A DNA stretch of 64,000 nucleotides from Pseudaquidulcibacter saccharophilus (GCF_019455445.1 NZ_JAHWUS010000003.1:534281-598280); one strand, 5' to 3'; positions 7,711-17,643 are shown, numbered from the stretch's first letter. The notes: generated from the sequence alone by a model not told the origin. Numbers and translations are program-made.

Positions 7711-10653
7711 CTAGAAGTTTTTACGGAAGCTTGCATAGAATGTGCGTCCATACAAATCATAAGGACCACCAGCAACAGAGTTGCCCAAGCGAGTGTACCA
7801 ACCAGAAATCTGGTTCATAGAAACGTTTGGTGGAGTTTCATCAAACACATTGTTAACACCAGCAGTTACAGACCAATCATCAGATTTATAACGAACTGAG
7901 AAACCATGAGTAATAGTTGCTTCAGTGTAAGGTTTAACTCGAGTGGTTGTTTTCGAGTAGATAGAACCTACAAGGTCTGAGTTTTCTACGCCGTAGTTAG
8001 CAAGATATTGCTCATTATTGTAAGCATAGTTTGATGCTTTACCAATAAAGTCGATATCCCATGTATATGTCCAATCGCCACGATCAAAACGAACAGTTGC
8101 GTCACCAACGAAGCTTGGTTGATAAATCAAGCCAGCATAATCGTCTTTTTCACCCAAAAACTCTTCGCCAGATTCAAGCATCCAGCTACCAGATAGGTTA
8201 ACTGTCAACTTACCTAATGAGAATTCTTTGCGGTAATCAGCTTCTAAATCGATACCACGGCTAGTTAGCTGTTCAATGTTAACGTAACCAGTTGTAATAG
8301 AAGTGATTTTACCAAATTCAGAAGAGGTTGGATTTGTATCGCGTGTAAATTTGCTGCACAGTTCAGTACGACCAGTATAGCACAAATATGGAATGTAATA
8401 AGCATTCAATTTTGTGATAGTGTCATTAACTGTAATGTCATAATAATCTACGCGCATACGAAGATTTGTAGATTTTGGTGTCCAAGTTAAGCCAATATCC
8501 CAGTTGTCAGCTTTTTCAGGTTTAAGAATACCTTGAGAGCCTTGAGTGATAATAAGGGCAGACGAATAAGCACCTTGGTATGCAGGGTCTAGACCAATAG
8601 CCGAACAAGCCGCTTTGATTTCAGTATCTGTTGAATCTCCCCATTCAATACAAGGGTCAACAGAAGTTTGACCTAAGAAACCAGTTTGGTTTGCAAGGAA
8701 CAATTCATAAAGTGCTGGTGCACGGAAGTTTGTGCCTTGTGAAGCAGAGAAACGGAACTCTGGAGTAATTTGCCAATTTAAATTAGCTTTATATACGCCA
8801 TTTGATCCGTAAGATTTATATTTAGATTGACGTCCAGAAAGGTTCAAATCAAGCTTTTCAACCAAAGGAAGTTTTGCAAGAACCGGAATATCCAATTCCA
8901 AGAAACCTTCTTTAACATTGTCTGTTCCTTTTGTACGGCCCGCACCAGTTGAGCCCCAAAGGTTTCCATCTTGAGTGATTGGACCTGGTTGGTCATCAAT
9001 TGACTCTTCACGGTAATGTAAACCAGCTGCAAATTTCAAAGGACCTGCAGGAAGTTCAAATGCAGTACCGTTAATAGATGCTTCTACGATATTTTGTTCG
9101 TAATCAGTTTTACCAACATCATGCGCAAAGAAATATTTTGTTTGCGCCGCGTCCCAATCGCCAGTTGCAACACTGTTTGCGTTCAACCAGTTAAATGGAA
9201 CACAACCTGCGCCTGATCCAGTAGGACAGCCAACGATTGCTTGTTGGAACTCATCATATTTAATTACGTCTTGACCGTATTTACCGTGTGATTTACCGGT
9301 TTGCGCGTAAATTTCCCATTCCCAATCATTTGCAAATGCAGGCAATAAATCGCCAAAGCCACCGCCAATAGAAGCATTGAAACGGTAAGTGTCAATTGAT
9401 TGGTCGTTGTTGAAGTCAAATAATGCAACTGGGGCTGCATAACCACCAAATGGGTTATAAGATGCGCCCGGTGCAGTTAACCAAGAAGTTGTAACTGGAG
9501 ATGCAAAAATTTGACGAAGTGAACGGAATTCTGATTCACGTTTGTTGTAGATTAAATCAGTTTTAACTTCCAAATCTTCACCAAATGGTAGTTGATAACG
9601 ACCAGATGCGTATAGAGATGTAGTTTTAACAGGGTTTACTACAGTTGTTTCATCATTTTTAGATGATTTGAACGGGCGAAGCAAAATTTGTGCTGTCGGA
9701 GTTGCTGATGAACCACCAGTCGAAGTACCGATTTTTTTCCAACCCGGAATTGGGCCAGTTGAAGTAGAGTCAGGAACCCATTCACCAGCATTTGCACCGG
9801 AATAAACTCTTACAAGACCTTGAAGTTGGTTGTAGCATTTATATTGACCAGTTGCAGGATCAATTAGGTCGGCACGAGCGCCAGTTGTAGGGTTGAATGC
9901 ATATTCTTGCTGACATTGTGCCCAATCACGATCTCCAGCTGTAAGTGCTTTACGTTCGTAATACTCGCCACCAATCATTACGTTGCCACGATCAAAGTTC
10001 CAGCCATATGAACCGTCAACGCCATAACGTTCGCCACCACCGTCTTGGGTGACATAGGCTTTTGCACCGATTTTGCCGCCTTTTTGGTTGGTGTTGGTAA
10101 TGATGTTAACAACGCCGCCAACAGCTTCAGAACCATATACAGTTGATGCACCATCTTTTAGGAACTCAACACGGTTTTGCATAGAGAATGGAATGGTGTT
10201 CAAATCAACTGCGGCAACAGTACCACGAACACCAGCAGGAGGCATACGCTTACCGTTTACAAGAACAAGAGTCCTAGTAGCACCAAGTCCTCTCAAGCTT
10301 ACTGTGTTAACGCCAGGGCCACCATCAACAACATAGCCATTCCATGTTGAGTTAACCTGTTGTGCGCCAGCTGCAGTAGTTGAGCCGTAAATTACGTCAG
10401 AAGTTTCTGCATCACCTTTTAGTACAGATTCTTCGTTAGTAATTACCTGAATTGGAGATGTTGAGTTGAATTCGTTGCGACGAATACGAGAACCAGTAAC
10501 AACTACGACACTTTCGTCTTTCTTTACTGCTTCTTCTTTTTTCTCAACTTTACTGTCTTCTTTTTTCGTTTCTTGTGCAAAAGCACTAGTACCAAGCATA
10601 AGCATCATTGCAGCAAAGCTTGTACCTAAAAGACCAGCTTTTCTAAATTTCAT
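7711..10653 (-). CDS. TonB-dependent outer-membrane receptor 3
   Basis: A TonB-dependent receptor of about 980 residues. The start is probably ATG 10653 (MKFRKAGLLG); a TTG two codons earlier (10659) is 7 bases from GGGAG and is an alternative. The signal peptide ends at TSAFAQ, followed by a Lys/Glu-rich stretch (TKKEDSKVEKKEEAVKKDE) and then the TonB box SVVVVTGSRI. The plug has VNGKRMPPAG and GASTVYGSEAVGGVVNIITN, and the barrel ends in FYASFRKNF. The charged linker before the TonB box is unusual in composition and absent from the other two receptors. The gene is divergent from a secreted S9 peptidase across a 680-base region. That pairing suggests uptake of peptides released outside or in the periplasm; this is inferred. 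Confidence 0.94.
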   Translation of the reverse strand: MKFRKAGLLGTSFAAMMLMLGTSAFAQETKKEDSKVEKKEEAVKKDESVVVVTGSRIRRNEFNSTSPIQVITNEESVLKGDAETSDVIYGSTTAAGAQQVNSTWNGYVVDGGPGVNTVSLRGLGATRTLVLVNGKRMPPAGVRGTVAAVDLNTIPFSMQNRVEFLKDGASTVYGSEAVGGVVNIITNTNQKGGKIGAKAYVTQDGGGERYGVDGSYGWNFDRGNVMIGGEYYERKALTAGDRDWAQCQQEYAFNPTTGARADLIDPATGQYKCYNQLQGLVRVYSGANAGEWVPDSTSTGPIPGWKKIGTSTGGSSATPTAQILLRPFKSSKNDETTVVNPVKTTSLYASGRYQLPFGEDLEVKTDLIYNKRESEFRSLRQIFASPVTTSWLTAPGASYNPFGGYAAPVALFDFNNDQSIDTYRFNASIGGGFGDLLPAFANDWEWEIYAQTGKSHGKYGQDVIKYDEFQQAIVGCPTGSGAGCVPFNWLNANSVATGDWDAAQTKYFFAHDVGKTDYEQNIVEASINGTAFELPAGPLKFAAGLHYREESIDDQPGPITQDGNLWGSTGAGRTKGTDNVKEGFLELDIPVLAKLPLVEKLDLNLSGRQSKYKSYGSNGVYKANLNWQITPEFRFSASQGTNFRAPALYELFLANQTGFLGQTSVDPCIEWGDSTDTEIKAACSAIGLDPAYQGAYSSALIITQGSQGILKPEKADNWDIGLTWTPKSTNLRMRVDYYDITVNDTITKLNAYYIPYLCYTGRTELCSKFTRDTNPTSSEFGKITSITTGYVNIEQLTSRGIDLEADYRKEFSLGKLTVNLSGSWMLESGEEFLGEKDDYAGLIYQPSFVGDATVRFDRGDWTYTWDIDFIGKASNYAYNNEQYLANYGVENSDLVGSIYSKTTTRVKPYTEATITHGFSVRYKSDDWSVTAGVNNVFDETPPNVSMNQISGWYTRLGNSVAGGPYDLYGRTFYASFRKNF

Positions 10654-11332
10654 GGTCAATTCAATTCTCCCGTCTAATATAAAGAGCCAAAACCACGTCA
10701 CAGGATTGGTAATTTAAGATTAAAATTAAATCATAATACAGCAATGGAAACCTGCTTAATTGAAGAATTTACAAAAAAGCAATGTATATCGCCAAACTAA
10801 CAAGTTCCGTGATTAAACTTTAGTAATGGTTGGTGCGCAAAATTTACAAGTATTAATCGCAGTTATATGAAATGTTTTTATACAAATGAGTAAATTTAAA
10901 AGTGATTTGTTACGAATTTGCAACAATTGTTATTGCTTTAAGCAATATTATTCGTTGTGTTTAGCATTTTTTGCCTTATTGCAAAATGGTATCAAGGTTT
11001 GATTGCAAATTTCATTTCACACAGGAATTTAGATTCGTATGTGACAAATCTCTATCATTTGTCATCATTAGCAATAACTATATTTCGGTTGAAATAAAAA
11101 TTAATAAACTATAGATATACGTGCATTGGGCGTATTGAAACTTTTAAAGAAGTATGGTTTCAATTGCCTTAGATTAACATGTTTTTATCTTTACATTTTT
11201 TCATGTTTAATAATTAAATTTTTAAATGTTTTCAAATCCGAGAAATGGAATATATATTGGGCTAAATTATTTCTTAAAATGAAATAGCCTAATTTATTCT
11301 TATATTTTGGAACGAGCTTTCTGGAGTGGCTG
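10654..11332. promoter_or_regulatory. Divergent control region between receptor 3 and S9 peptidase
   Basis: About 680 AT-rich bases without a gene. It holds two clean palindromes: TATTGCTT-T-AAGCAATA at 10931-10947, and TGACAAAT-N7-ATTTGTCA at 11042-11064. It also holds a weaker 5' leader hairpin before the peptidase (GGCT/AGCC and ATTTC/GAAAT, about 11260-11290). The palindromes are plausible operators for a shared regulator; none is encoded nearby. Confidence 0.4.
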
Positions 11333-13402
11333 ATGCAAAAATTCAAGAAAAATTTTCTGATGACCTTAACTAGTTTGGCTACGGTTGGCCTTGTTTCTTA
11401 TGGATTGCCAGCTATGGCAGAGCCTTGGAAACCTTCCACACCTGCATTGCCTGTTAGTAACATTGCTGATTTGCAAGTTATGAGTAGCGTAGTTATTTCA
11501 CCTGATGGAAAACATGTTGCGGCTGTTACACTTGGCAGTAATAGACAAAATGTTGTGACCGTTTGGTCAACGGATGACATGACCAAGGCGCCGGTAACTA
11601 TTGGCGCATCGTCAATGTCCATATATTCAGTACAATTCCTGAAAAATGATCGTATTATGATAACCGGTCTTACTCCTGTTACCATGGGAGCGAATTCAGA
11701 ATGGTACGCCAAATATACTATTACAGACCTTGAAGGCAAAAAGTTTATTGAGCCATTTGGAAGTCAGGGCGAAATTTCAAACAAAGCTGGATTAGTTAGT
11801 CGACTTGGTAATGATAAGGAAAACGTATTATTTCAGGTTTTTAACGAAAAATCTTATACAGTAGATTTAGTGAAATATAATATTTATAAAGGAACCCAAG
11901 AAAGGCTTGCTCGTGGCGGTGACTACGAAGAATATGGCAGAGTCGATTCTAAAGGTGAACTAAGAACTAAATCTGAATTGAAACCTGAAGGCGGTAGTTG
12001 GATTAACCACATTTATTGGAAAAATCCTTCCGGCGATTGGATAGAACAACTTCCTCTTAAAGATGACATACATGAGAGACATACAATAAGTATTATCAAG
12101 CTTAATTATGATGCATCCAAGGCGTGGGTTATATCCAACCAGGAAGCAAATTATGCAGAAATAAAATTGTATGATTTCGCAACCCAAAAGTATGAAAAAA
12201 CGCTTTTCAAAAATACTGAGTTTGATGCATCTGGCGTAGTATTCTGGCAACCATCTGAAGATGCTAATGAAGATGATCCAGTTTTGGGTGATATAGTGGC
12301 CGGTTATTGCTATGATGAGGCTGCAGAAGTTTGCGTTTATTCTGACCCAACTCTAAAAGGGTTACAGGCAAAATTAGAAAAATTATTCCCAAATACAAAT
12401 GTATCTATTGTTGCAAGAAAAGGTGGTAAAGCTACTTTAGTGAAGGTCTCTGCGCCGCAATATCCAACGACTTGGTTCTTGCTTAAAGATGGCAAAAATC
12501 TAATTAAGATTGGTAGTGTTCTAAAAGATTTTGATATGAAAAATCTCGGAACAGCTCAATGGGTTGATATACCTGCGCGTGATGGAAATAAAATTCCATC
12601 CGTTGTTTACCTCCCACCTGGATACGATAAAACAAAAGATGGAACTATACCTTTGGTTGTTATGCCGCATGGTGGACCTTGGGCGCGCGATTATTGGGAT
12701 TGGGATTTTTCTAATTGGGCACAAATGTTTGCAACACGCGGATTTGCGGTTATCCAACCGAATTATCGAGGTTCTGAGGGACTTGGCTTGCAACATTGGA
12801 AAAATGGCGACAAGCAATGGGGTCTTGGAATGCAAGATGACGTTGATGATTCCGCGAAATGGCTAGTTGCACAAGGTGTTGCTGACCCTAACCGTATGAT
12901 GGTGTATGGTTACTCTTATGGTGGTTTCTCGGCATCTGCTGCTGCAGCTCGCTCTGGAGGCGCTTCTAAGGGCTTATGGCAATGCGCAATTTCAGGTGCG
13001 CCTGTAATTGATATTGATAAACTAAGGACTAATGAATGGGGTGAGGGGCGTATCCAACGTAAGGTACAAGGTTGGACCGTTGACGGATGGAACCCTCAAA
13101 AACATCTTGATGAAGTGGAAATTCCTTGGCTAATTTATCATGGTGAATATGATCGTCAGGCTGATACAATGTATTCACATGATGCAACTGCTAAAATGAA
13201 GGCTTTGAATAAACCTAACTTTAAATATGTTGAAATTCCGCGAATGTCGCACCCTTTGGTTAAACAATACCCTGTACAACGCGAGTATTATTTGAACTTG
13301 ATGTTGGATTGGATGGCAAACGATTGCGGAAATATTTCAAAATATTTTGATGCACCAGATTCATCGTCCGCTGTAAAGAAAAAGCCGCCAAGCGGTCAGT
13401 AA
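11333..13402 (+). CDS. Secreted S9-family (prolyl oligopeptidase-like) serine peptidase
   Basis: A 689-residue exported peptidase. The signal peptide covers about residues 1-29 (GLPAMAE). An N-terminal beta-propeller-like region (about 40-400) begins with the WD40-like VVISPDGKHVAAV. A C-terminal alpha/beta hydrolase domain follows. The nucleophile is Ser528 in GYSYGG, with Asp607 (HGEYDRQ) and His640 (RMSHP) completing the triad. The domain resembles the S9C acylaminoacyl-peptidase/dipeptidyl-peptidase group rather than classical Pop. GGAG lies 7 bases before the ATG. Divergent from receptor 3 and followed by the Opp genes, it most likely trims oligopeptides in the periplasm. Exact specificity cannot be read from the sequence. 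Confidence 0.93.
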   Translation: MQKFKKNFLMTLTSLATVGLVSYGLPAMAEPWKPSTPALPVSNIADLQVMSSVVISPDGKHVAAVTLGSNRQNVVTVWSTDDMTKAPVTIGASSMSIYSVQFLKNDRIMITGLTPVTMGANSEWYAKYTITDLEGKKFIEPFGSQGEISNKAGLVSRLGNDKENVLFQVFNEKSYTVDLVKYNIYKGTQERLARGGDYEEYGRVDSKGELRTKSELKPEGGSWINHIYWKNPSGDWIEQLPLKDDIHERHTISIIKLNYDASKAWVISNQEANYAEIKLYDFATQKYEKTLFKNTEFDASGVVFWQPSEDANEDDPVLGDIVAGYCYDEAAEVCVYSDPTLKGLQAKLEKLFPNTNVSIVARKGGKATLVKVSAPQYPTTWFLLKDGKNLIKIGSVLKDFDMKNLGTAQWVDIPARDGNKIPSVVYLPPGYDKTKDGTIPLVVMPHGGPWARDYWDWDFSNWAQMFATRGFAVIQPNYRGSEGLGLQHWKNGDKQWGLGMQDDVDDSAKWLVAQGVADPNRMMVYGYSYGGFSASAAAARSGGASKGLWQCAISGAPVIDIDKLRTNEWGEGRIQRKVQGWTVDGWNPQKHLDEVEIPWLIYHGEYDRQADTMYSHDATAKMKALNKPNFKYVEIPRMSHPLVKQYPVQREYYLNLMLDWMANDCGNISKYFDAPDSSSAVKKKPPSGQ

Positions 13403-13407
13403 ATAAT

Positions 13408-13435
13408 AAAAAGCCCCCAGAAATGGGGGCTTTTT
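13408..13435. terminator. Bidirectional terminator between S9 peptidase and oppA
   Basis: AAAAAGCCCCC (13408-13418) and GGGGGCTTTTT (13425-13435) form an 11-bp stem around AGAAAT. It serves both convergent genes; its edge touches the oppA stop codon. Confidence 0.9.
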
Positions 13436-15060
13436 CATTTTATGCATAGATATCTTGAGCGGTGGTAATCGTTTGGATTATCTGCCCAGCCTGTTATGTT
13501 TGGATTTACTAGGTTGCGACTTGAATCGAAGTAAATTGGAATAAATGCATTATCTTTAAGTGCAATTTTCTCTGCTTTTTCAATTAGTTCTTTGCGTTTG
13601 TTTGCATCTTTTTCAAAATCAGATTGTCGTAAATATGTATCAAAGTCTGGATTTGAATATTTGCCGTAATTCATTTCACCTGCTGATGTTTCAAAAGCAT
13701 ATAAAAAGTTGCGTGCGTCATTAAAATCAGCAACCCAACCGGCATCGCCAACCTCAAAATCGCCTCTTTGCATTTTGTCGTAATTAATTTGAACATCGTT
13801 GCCAACAATGTGAACATTTACCCAATCGCGGCCAATGTCGCGCCAGTTTTGTTGAACAACAGGCGCTATTCTTGGGTTATCGCGTGAATTACGATAGCTA
13901 AAGGTGAAATCCAATGGGTGTCCTGGGCCATAACCTGCTTCTTTCAGTAGTTTACGTGCCAGTTCTAATTTTTGCGCACGTGGCAAATCTTTCCAATCTT
14001 GGTGCACTTTTTCAAAATCATAATTAAAGATACCTTTGGGAACTAATGAATACGCAGGTCTTTGTCCACCTTTTAAAATTTCATTGGTAATAAATTCACG
14101 GTCAATGGCAAGTGATAATGCTTCGCGAACTTTCGGGTCGTTAAAAGGCTTCTTTTTGATATTGAAGATATAATAGGTTATTGAGTTGTAATCAGAAATC
14201 CTTGCATAACCTGGCATGGTTCTATCTATTTCTTCACGTCTGGAGCCGCCAAAGTTGGTATGTATGTCAAGTCTATCTGTTTTTACCTGACGCTCGGCAG
14301 CAATGTCATCTTGGGTGGGGTAAAAATAAACCCCATCAAGGCAAACATTTTTTGCATCATAATATTTAGGGTTTTTGGAAATGTAAATAAAGTCGTTTGG
14401 TGACCATTGTTCTAGTTTAAAAGCACCATTTACAACAATATGCTCTGGGTTTATCCAGCTATCACCGTATTTTTCGACAACATGTTTGGGAACTGGATAG
14501 CTAATTGGATGGGTTAAAAAGTCTAATAAATAGCTTGCAGGATGTTCGAGGGTAACTTGAACGGTTTTGGGGTCAATCGCTTTGATGCCAAGTGCATCTT
14601 TTGGTAATTTTCCGTCAAAAACCTGTTCTGCATTTTTTACTAAAAACAACATTGATGCATATTGTGTTGGTGGTTTCATTGTTAATAGGCGTTGCCAACC
14701 ATAAACAAAATCATCCGCTGTTACAGGAACCCCGTCTGACCATTTTGCATCGCGTAACTTAAAGGTCCAGACCAAGCCGTCAGGGCTTGTAGTCCAAGAA
14801 GTTGCCATACCGCTGATTGTTTTTCCATCCGCAGTCGAAGTTGTTAAGCCTTCAAGCATATCAGAAATTATTTGATGTTCCCATGTCCCGGTTGCGACAT
14901 AAGGATCAAGGCTTTTAGGTTCGCCGCTATTGCCAAAATGTATTATTTTGTCGCCACTTTGCTCATTTTTTTTGCTGCATGCGCCAAGCCCGCCACTTAA
15001 AAATAATGTCAAACAGGTTGCAGCAAGTAATTTATTATAAATCCGTCTGTTGGCGCTCAT
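13435..15060 (-). CDS. oppA: Oligopeptide ABC transporter, substrate-binding lipoprotein
   Basis: A 541-residue family 5 extracellular solute-binding protein that captures oligopeptides in the periplasm for OppBC. It has a lipoprotein signal peptide with lipobox LGAC (Cys at about 28), the FGNSGEPKSLDPYVATG N-terminal signature, the W.FKLRDAKWSDGVPVTADDFVYGWQR family motif at about residues 94-120, and the Y..A.P.....V...G.W motifs later. It is on the same strand as oppCB but separated from them by an opposite-strand gene, so it probably has its own promoter in 15061-15151. The family is secure; peptide rather than another family 5 ligand is inferred from similarity to OppA and from the context. 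Confidence 0.88.
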   Translation of the reverse strand: MSANRRIYNKLLAATCLTLFLSGGLGACSKKNEQSGDKIIHFGNSGEPKSLDPYVATGTWEHQIISDMLEGLTTSTADGKTISGMATSWTTSPDGLVWTFKLRDAKWSDGVPVTADDFVYGWQRLLTMKPPTQYASMLFLVKNAEQVFDGKLPKDALGIKAIDPKTVQVTLEHPASYLLDFLTHPISYPVPKHVVEKYGDSWINPEHIVVNGAFKLEQWSPNDFIYISKNPKYYDAKNVCLDGVYFYPTQDDIAAERQVKTDRLDIHTNFGGSRREEIDRTMPGYARISDYNSITYYIFNIKKKPFNDPKVREALSLAIDREFITNEILKGGQRPAYSLVPKGIFNYDFEKVHQDWKDLPRAQKLELARKLLKEAGYGPGHPLDFTFSYRNSRDNPRIAPVVQQNWRDIGRDWVNVHIVGNDVQINYDKMQRGDFEVGDAGWVADFNDARNFLYAFETSAGEMNYGKYSNPDFDTYLRQSDFEKDANKRKELIEKAEKIALKDNAFIPIYFDSSRNLVNPNITGWADNPNDYHRSRYLCIK

Positions 15061-15151
15061 TATATCAATCTCGGTAATGCTAATAAATTAATTTGAATTT
15101 ATTCATGATTAAGATATGAATCTCATGAACCACTATCAAGGCTAAAAAATT

Positions 15152-15694
15152 ATGAATATAAAATTTACAAGATTGAAAAAAGCTGCATTTTTAGTTCTAT
15201 TGGCAAATTTTGGTCTGCCAAATGCAGTATATGCGCAAAATGATGCTCAAACGCCTTTGCAACCACTTTATCAATGTGCCACGCAAAAAGACGATGCTAT
15301 GCGCCTAAAATGCTATGATGATGTTGTTGCTGGGATAAAGGTTAAAGAAGAAAAAGCTGAATTAGTGGCAATTGATGCCCCAAAAATGCAGCAGTTGAAA
15401 AAAGAGGCATTTGGTTTTTCAATCCCGTCATTTTCAAAATTGAAAATCGTTAAGGAAAATGCCAAGAATGATGAGGGTGACAAGGTTGTAATGCTTGTTA
15501 CCAAGTTTGATGACGGTGCAAAGCCCAAAGTATATTTCGATAATGGACAAATCTGGCAAGTTATCGATAGTGAAACAATTGATTATTTTAAATCGCTTCC
15601 AGCAAATGGTACAATACAACGCGCTAGTTTTGGTTCATATATTCTTAGCTTACAAGGCAGCAAAAAAGGCTATCGTGTAAAGCGCGTTGAATAA
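15152..15694 (+). CDS. Exported protein of unknown function, Cys-pair motif
   Basis: A 180-residue protein with a signal peptide (about 1-29, ending NAVYAQ). An N-terminal motif C-A-x5-DDAMRLKCYD (about 42-56) resembles the C...d...RL.CYD motif found in many small proteobacterial secreted proteins. An alpha-helical charged stretch follows (VKEEKAELVAIDAPKMQQLK), then a compact beta-rich C-terminal domain with YFDNGQIWQ (about 130-138). I cannot name a family. It lies convergently between oppA and oppC; its stop codon abuts that of oppC with no gap, so there is no room for a terminator between them. It may be an envelope protein unrelated to Opp. Confidence 0.7.
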   Translation: MNIKFTRLKKAAFLVLLANFGLPNAVYAQNDAQTPLQPLYQCATQKDDAMRLKCYDDVVAGIKVKEEKAELVAIDAPKMQQLKKEAFGFSIPSFSKLKIVKENAKNDEGDKVVMLVTKFDDGAKPKVYFDNGQIWQVIDSETIDYFKSLPANGTIQRASFGSYILSLQGSKKGYRVKRVE

Positions 15695-16600
15695 TTACCG
15701 ATCTTTAGGGTCGATTGCGTCACGAAGGCCATCGCCAATAAAGTTAAGGCAAAACAATGTAATCATCATTGTTACCGCAGGAAAAAATAGCAACCACGGT
15801 GCAATTTCCATTTCACGCGCACCGTTGGAAATCAAATTTCCCAAAGAGGTGAGGGGTTCTTGAACCCCAAGCCCTAAAAAGCTTAAGAAGCTTTCGGTTA
15901 GTATTACCGCAGGTATTGTAAGTGTTACATATACTACAACAGGTCCAAGTAGGTTTGGCACAATATGGCGTGTGATTATTTGATAAGTGCTAAGGCCGGC
16001 AGCTTGCGCAGCTTCAATAAATTCTTTTTTGCGTAAAGAAAGTGTTTGCCCGCGAACAATACGTGCCATTGTAAGCCATTCAACCGCACCAATTGCCACA
16101 AAAATTAAAATGATATTGCGACCAAAAACTACCATCAAAATTATCACGAAAAATATGAATGGTAATGCGTAAAGAATATCAACAATACGCATCATAATCT
16201 GATCAACTTTGCCACCAATATATCCGGCGGTTGCACCCCATAATACACCAATTGTTAGCGATACAAATGTTGCAACAACACCAACAGCCAGTGATACCCG
16301 AAGGCCATATAAAAGCCTTATGAATAAATCACGCCCTTGTGGATCGCCACCGAAAATAAACATGTTTTTAAGACTAGGCCCAACCAGAACCATGTCGTCA
16401 AAAATTTCATCATATTTATTGACCCAGAACAATGGACCAAAAAGCGCAAGTATTACCAATGCCCCCAAGACGTACATCGAAATCACAGCAGCCTTGTTTT
16501 TCATAAGTCTTGCAAGCGCATCGTCCCACAATGATCGACCTAAAATAGCCGATTTTTCAAGCAATTGCGCTTTTTCCTTTGGGGTTGCAATCATGCTCAT
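15695..16600 (-). CDS. oppC: Oligopeptide ABC transporter permease, OppC family
   Basis: A 301-residue inner-membrane permease that forms the translocation pore with OppB. An N-terminal cytoplasmic stretch and a first TM helix (about 37-57) are followed by the periplasmic loop with GGDPQGRDLFIRLLYGLRVSLAVG (split typical OppC/DppC signature, about 86-110). Further helices follow, with the EAA loop EFIEAAQAAGLSTYQIITRHIVPN at about 190-213, which contacts the ATPase. The start ATG overlaps the oppB stop by 4 bases, so the pair is translationally coupled. No OppD/OppF ATPase gene lies in the window. Confidence 0.92.
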   Translation of the reverse strand: MSMIATPKEKAQLLEKSAILGRSLWDDALARLMKNKAAVISMYVLGALVILALFGPLFWVNKYDEIFDDMVLVGPSLKNMFIFGGDPQGRDLFIRLLYGLRVSLAVGVVATFVSLTIGVLWGATAGYIGGKVDQIMMRIVDILYALPFIFFVIILMVVFGRNIILIFVAIGAVEWLTMARIVRGQTLSLRKKEFIEAAQAAGLSTYQIITRHIVPNLLGPVVVYVTLTIPAVILTESFLSFLGLGVQEPLTSLGNLISNGAREMEIAPWLLFFPAVTMMITLFCLNFIGDGLRDAIDPKDR

Positions 16601-17526
16601 TCGTAGGTCACTTTCGGGTCAAGCATGCCGTAAATAATATCGGCTATAAGGTTTAGGATAATTATTAGAGAGGCATAAAGAATAACAACTGCCATAACCA
16701 CTGGATAGTCGCGCTGTAACGCGGATGTAACAAAGTTACGCCCAATGCCTGGAAGTTGGAATACATTTTCGATGACAACCGACCCTGTTATTAAACCAGC
16801 GCACGCAGGACCAAGATACGAGACCAAAGGTAATAAAGATGCGCGCAATGCATGTTTTACCAAAACAACAGAATCAGGAAGCCCTTTTGCACGTGCGGTT
16901 CGTATAAAGTTTGAACTTAATACTTCGATTGTGCTTGAACGTACAAGGCGTGAAATAATTGCAATCTGTGGCAATGATAGGGTAACAACAGGTAATAATA
17001 AGGTCTCAAAAGTCATTTCACCGAGATCAAGACCAGCAGTTGGCAGCCACCCAAGTTTAACACCAAAAAATAATGCCAATAGAGGGCCAGTAACAAATGT
17101 AGGGACACATATACCCGCCATTGCCACTGCCATTACCGAATAATCTTGAATCTTATTTTGGTTTAATGCGGCAATCAGGCCAAGAGGAACCCCAATAAAT
17201 ATTGCAAGGCTTAGGGCAAATATACCTATTGTAATAGAGACCGGAAAGCCATTGCCAATAATATCTGAAACATTTTGATTCTTATAAATAAGGCTTGGTC
17301 CTAGATCAAAAACGAAAAGCCCTTTTATATATTCGAAAAATTGTGCAAATAAGGGCTTGTCTAGGCCGTAATGCTGCATAACCAATTGACGAATTTCTGG
17401 CGACATTGCGCGCTCAGAATCAAATGGGCTGCCGGGTGCAAGACGCATTAAAAAGAAAGCCATAGCGATAATAATAAACATCGTTGGTATTGCGACCAAC
17501 AATCGTTTAAGCGCGAATGACAGCAT
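16597..17526 (-). CDS. oppB: Oligopeptide ABC transporter permease, OppB family
   Basis: A 309-residue inner-membrane permease. I place the start at ATG 17526 (MLSFALKRLLVAIPTMF), preceded by GGGGGA 8 bases upstream. A longer frame to 17583 lacks such a site. The protein has the typical first helix, the LAPGSPFD motif, the MSPEIRQLVMQHYGLDKPL segment, and the EAA loop FIRTARAKGLPDSVVLVKHALR. It ends with LDPKVTYE, the common OppB/DppB C-terminus. It is the first gene of the oppBC unit; the ATPases must be encoded elsewhere. Confidence 0.92.
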   Translation of the reverse strand: MLSFALKRLLVAIPTMFIIIAMAFFLMRLAPGSPFDSERAMSPEIRQLVMQHYGLDKPLFAQFFEYIKGLFVFDLGPSLIYKNQNVSDIIGNGFPVSITIGIFALSLAIFIGVPLGLIAALNQNKIQDYSVMAVAMAGICVPTFVTGPLLALFFGVKLGWLPTAGLDLGEMTFETLLLPVVTLSLPQIAIISRLVRSSTIEVLSSNFIRTARAKGLPDSVVLVKHALRASLLPLVSYLGPACAGLITGSVVIENVFQLPGIGRNFVTSALQRDYPVVMAVVILYASLIIILNLIADIIYGMLDPKVTYE

Positions 17527-17643
17527 AGAAAAATCCCCCAAATGTGCCACTAGTGGAAGCCCATTTTTCATTTTTGCATACAATTTTATAAAATCATTGC
17601 TTAGTCAATTGAATTTGTGCAAGATTGTTAGATAAAGGTGTGT

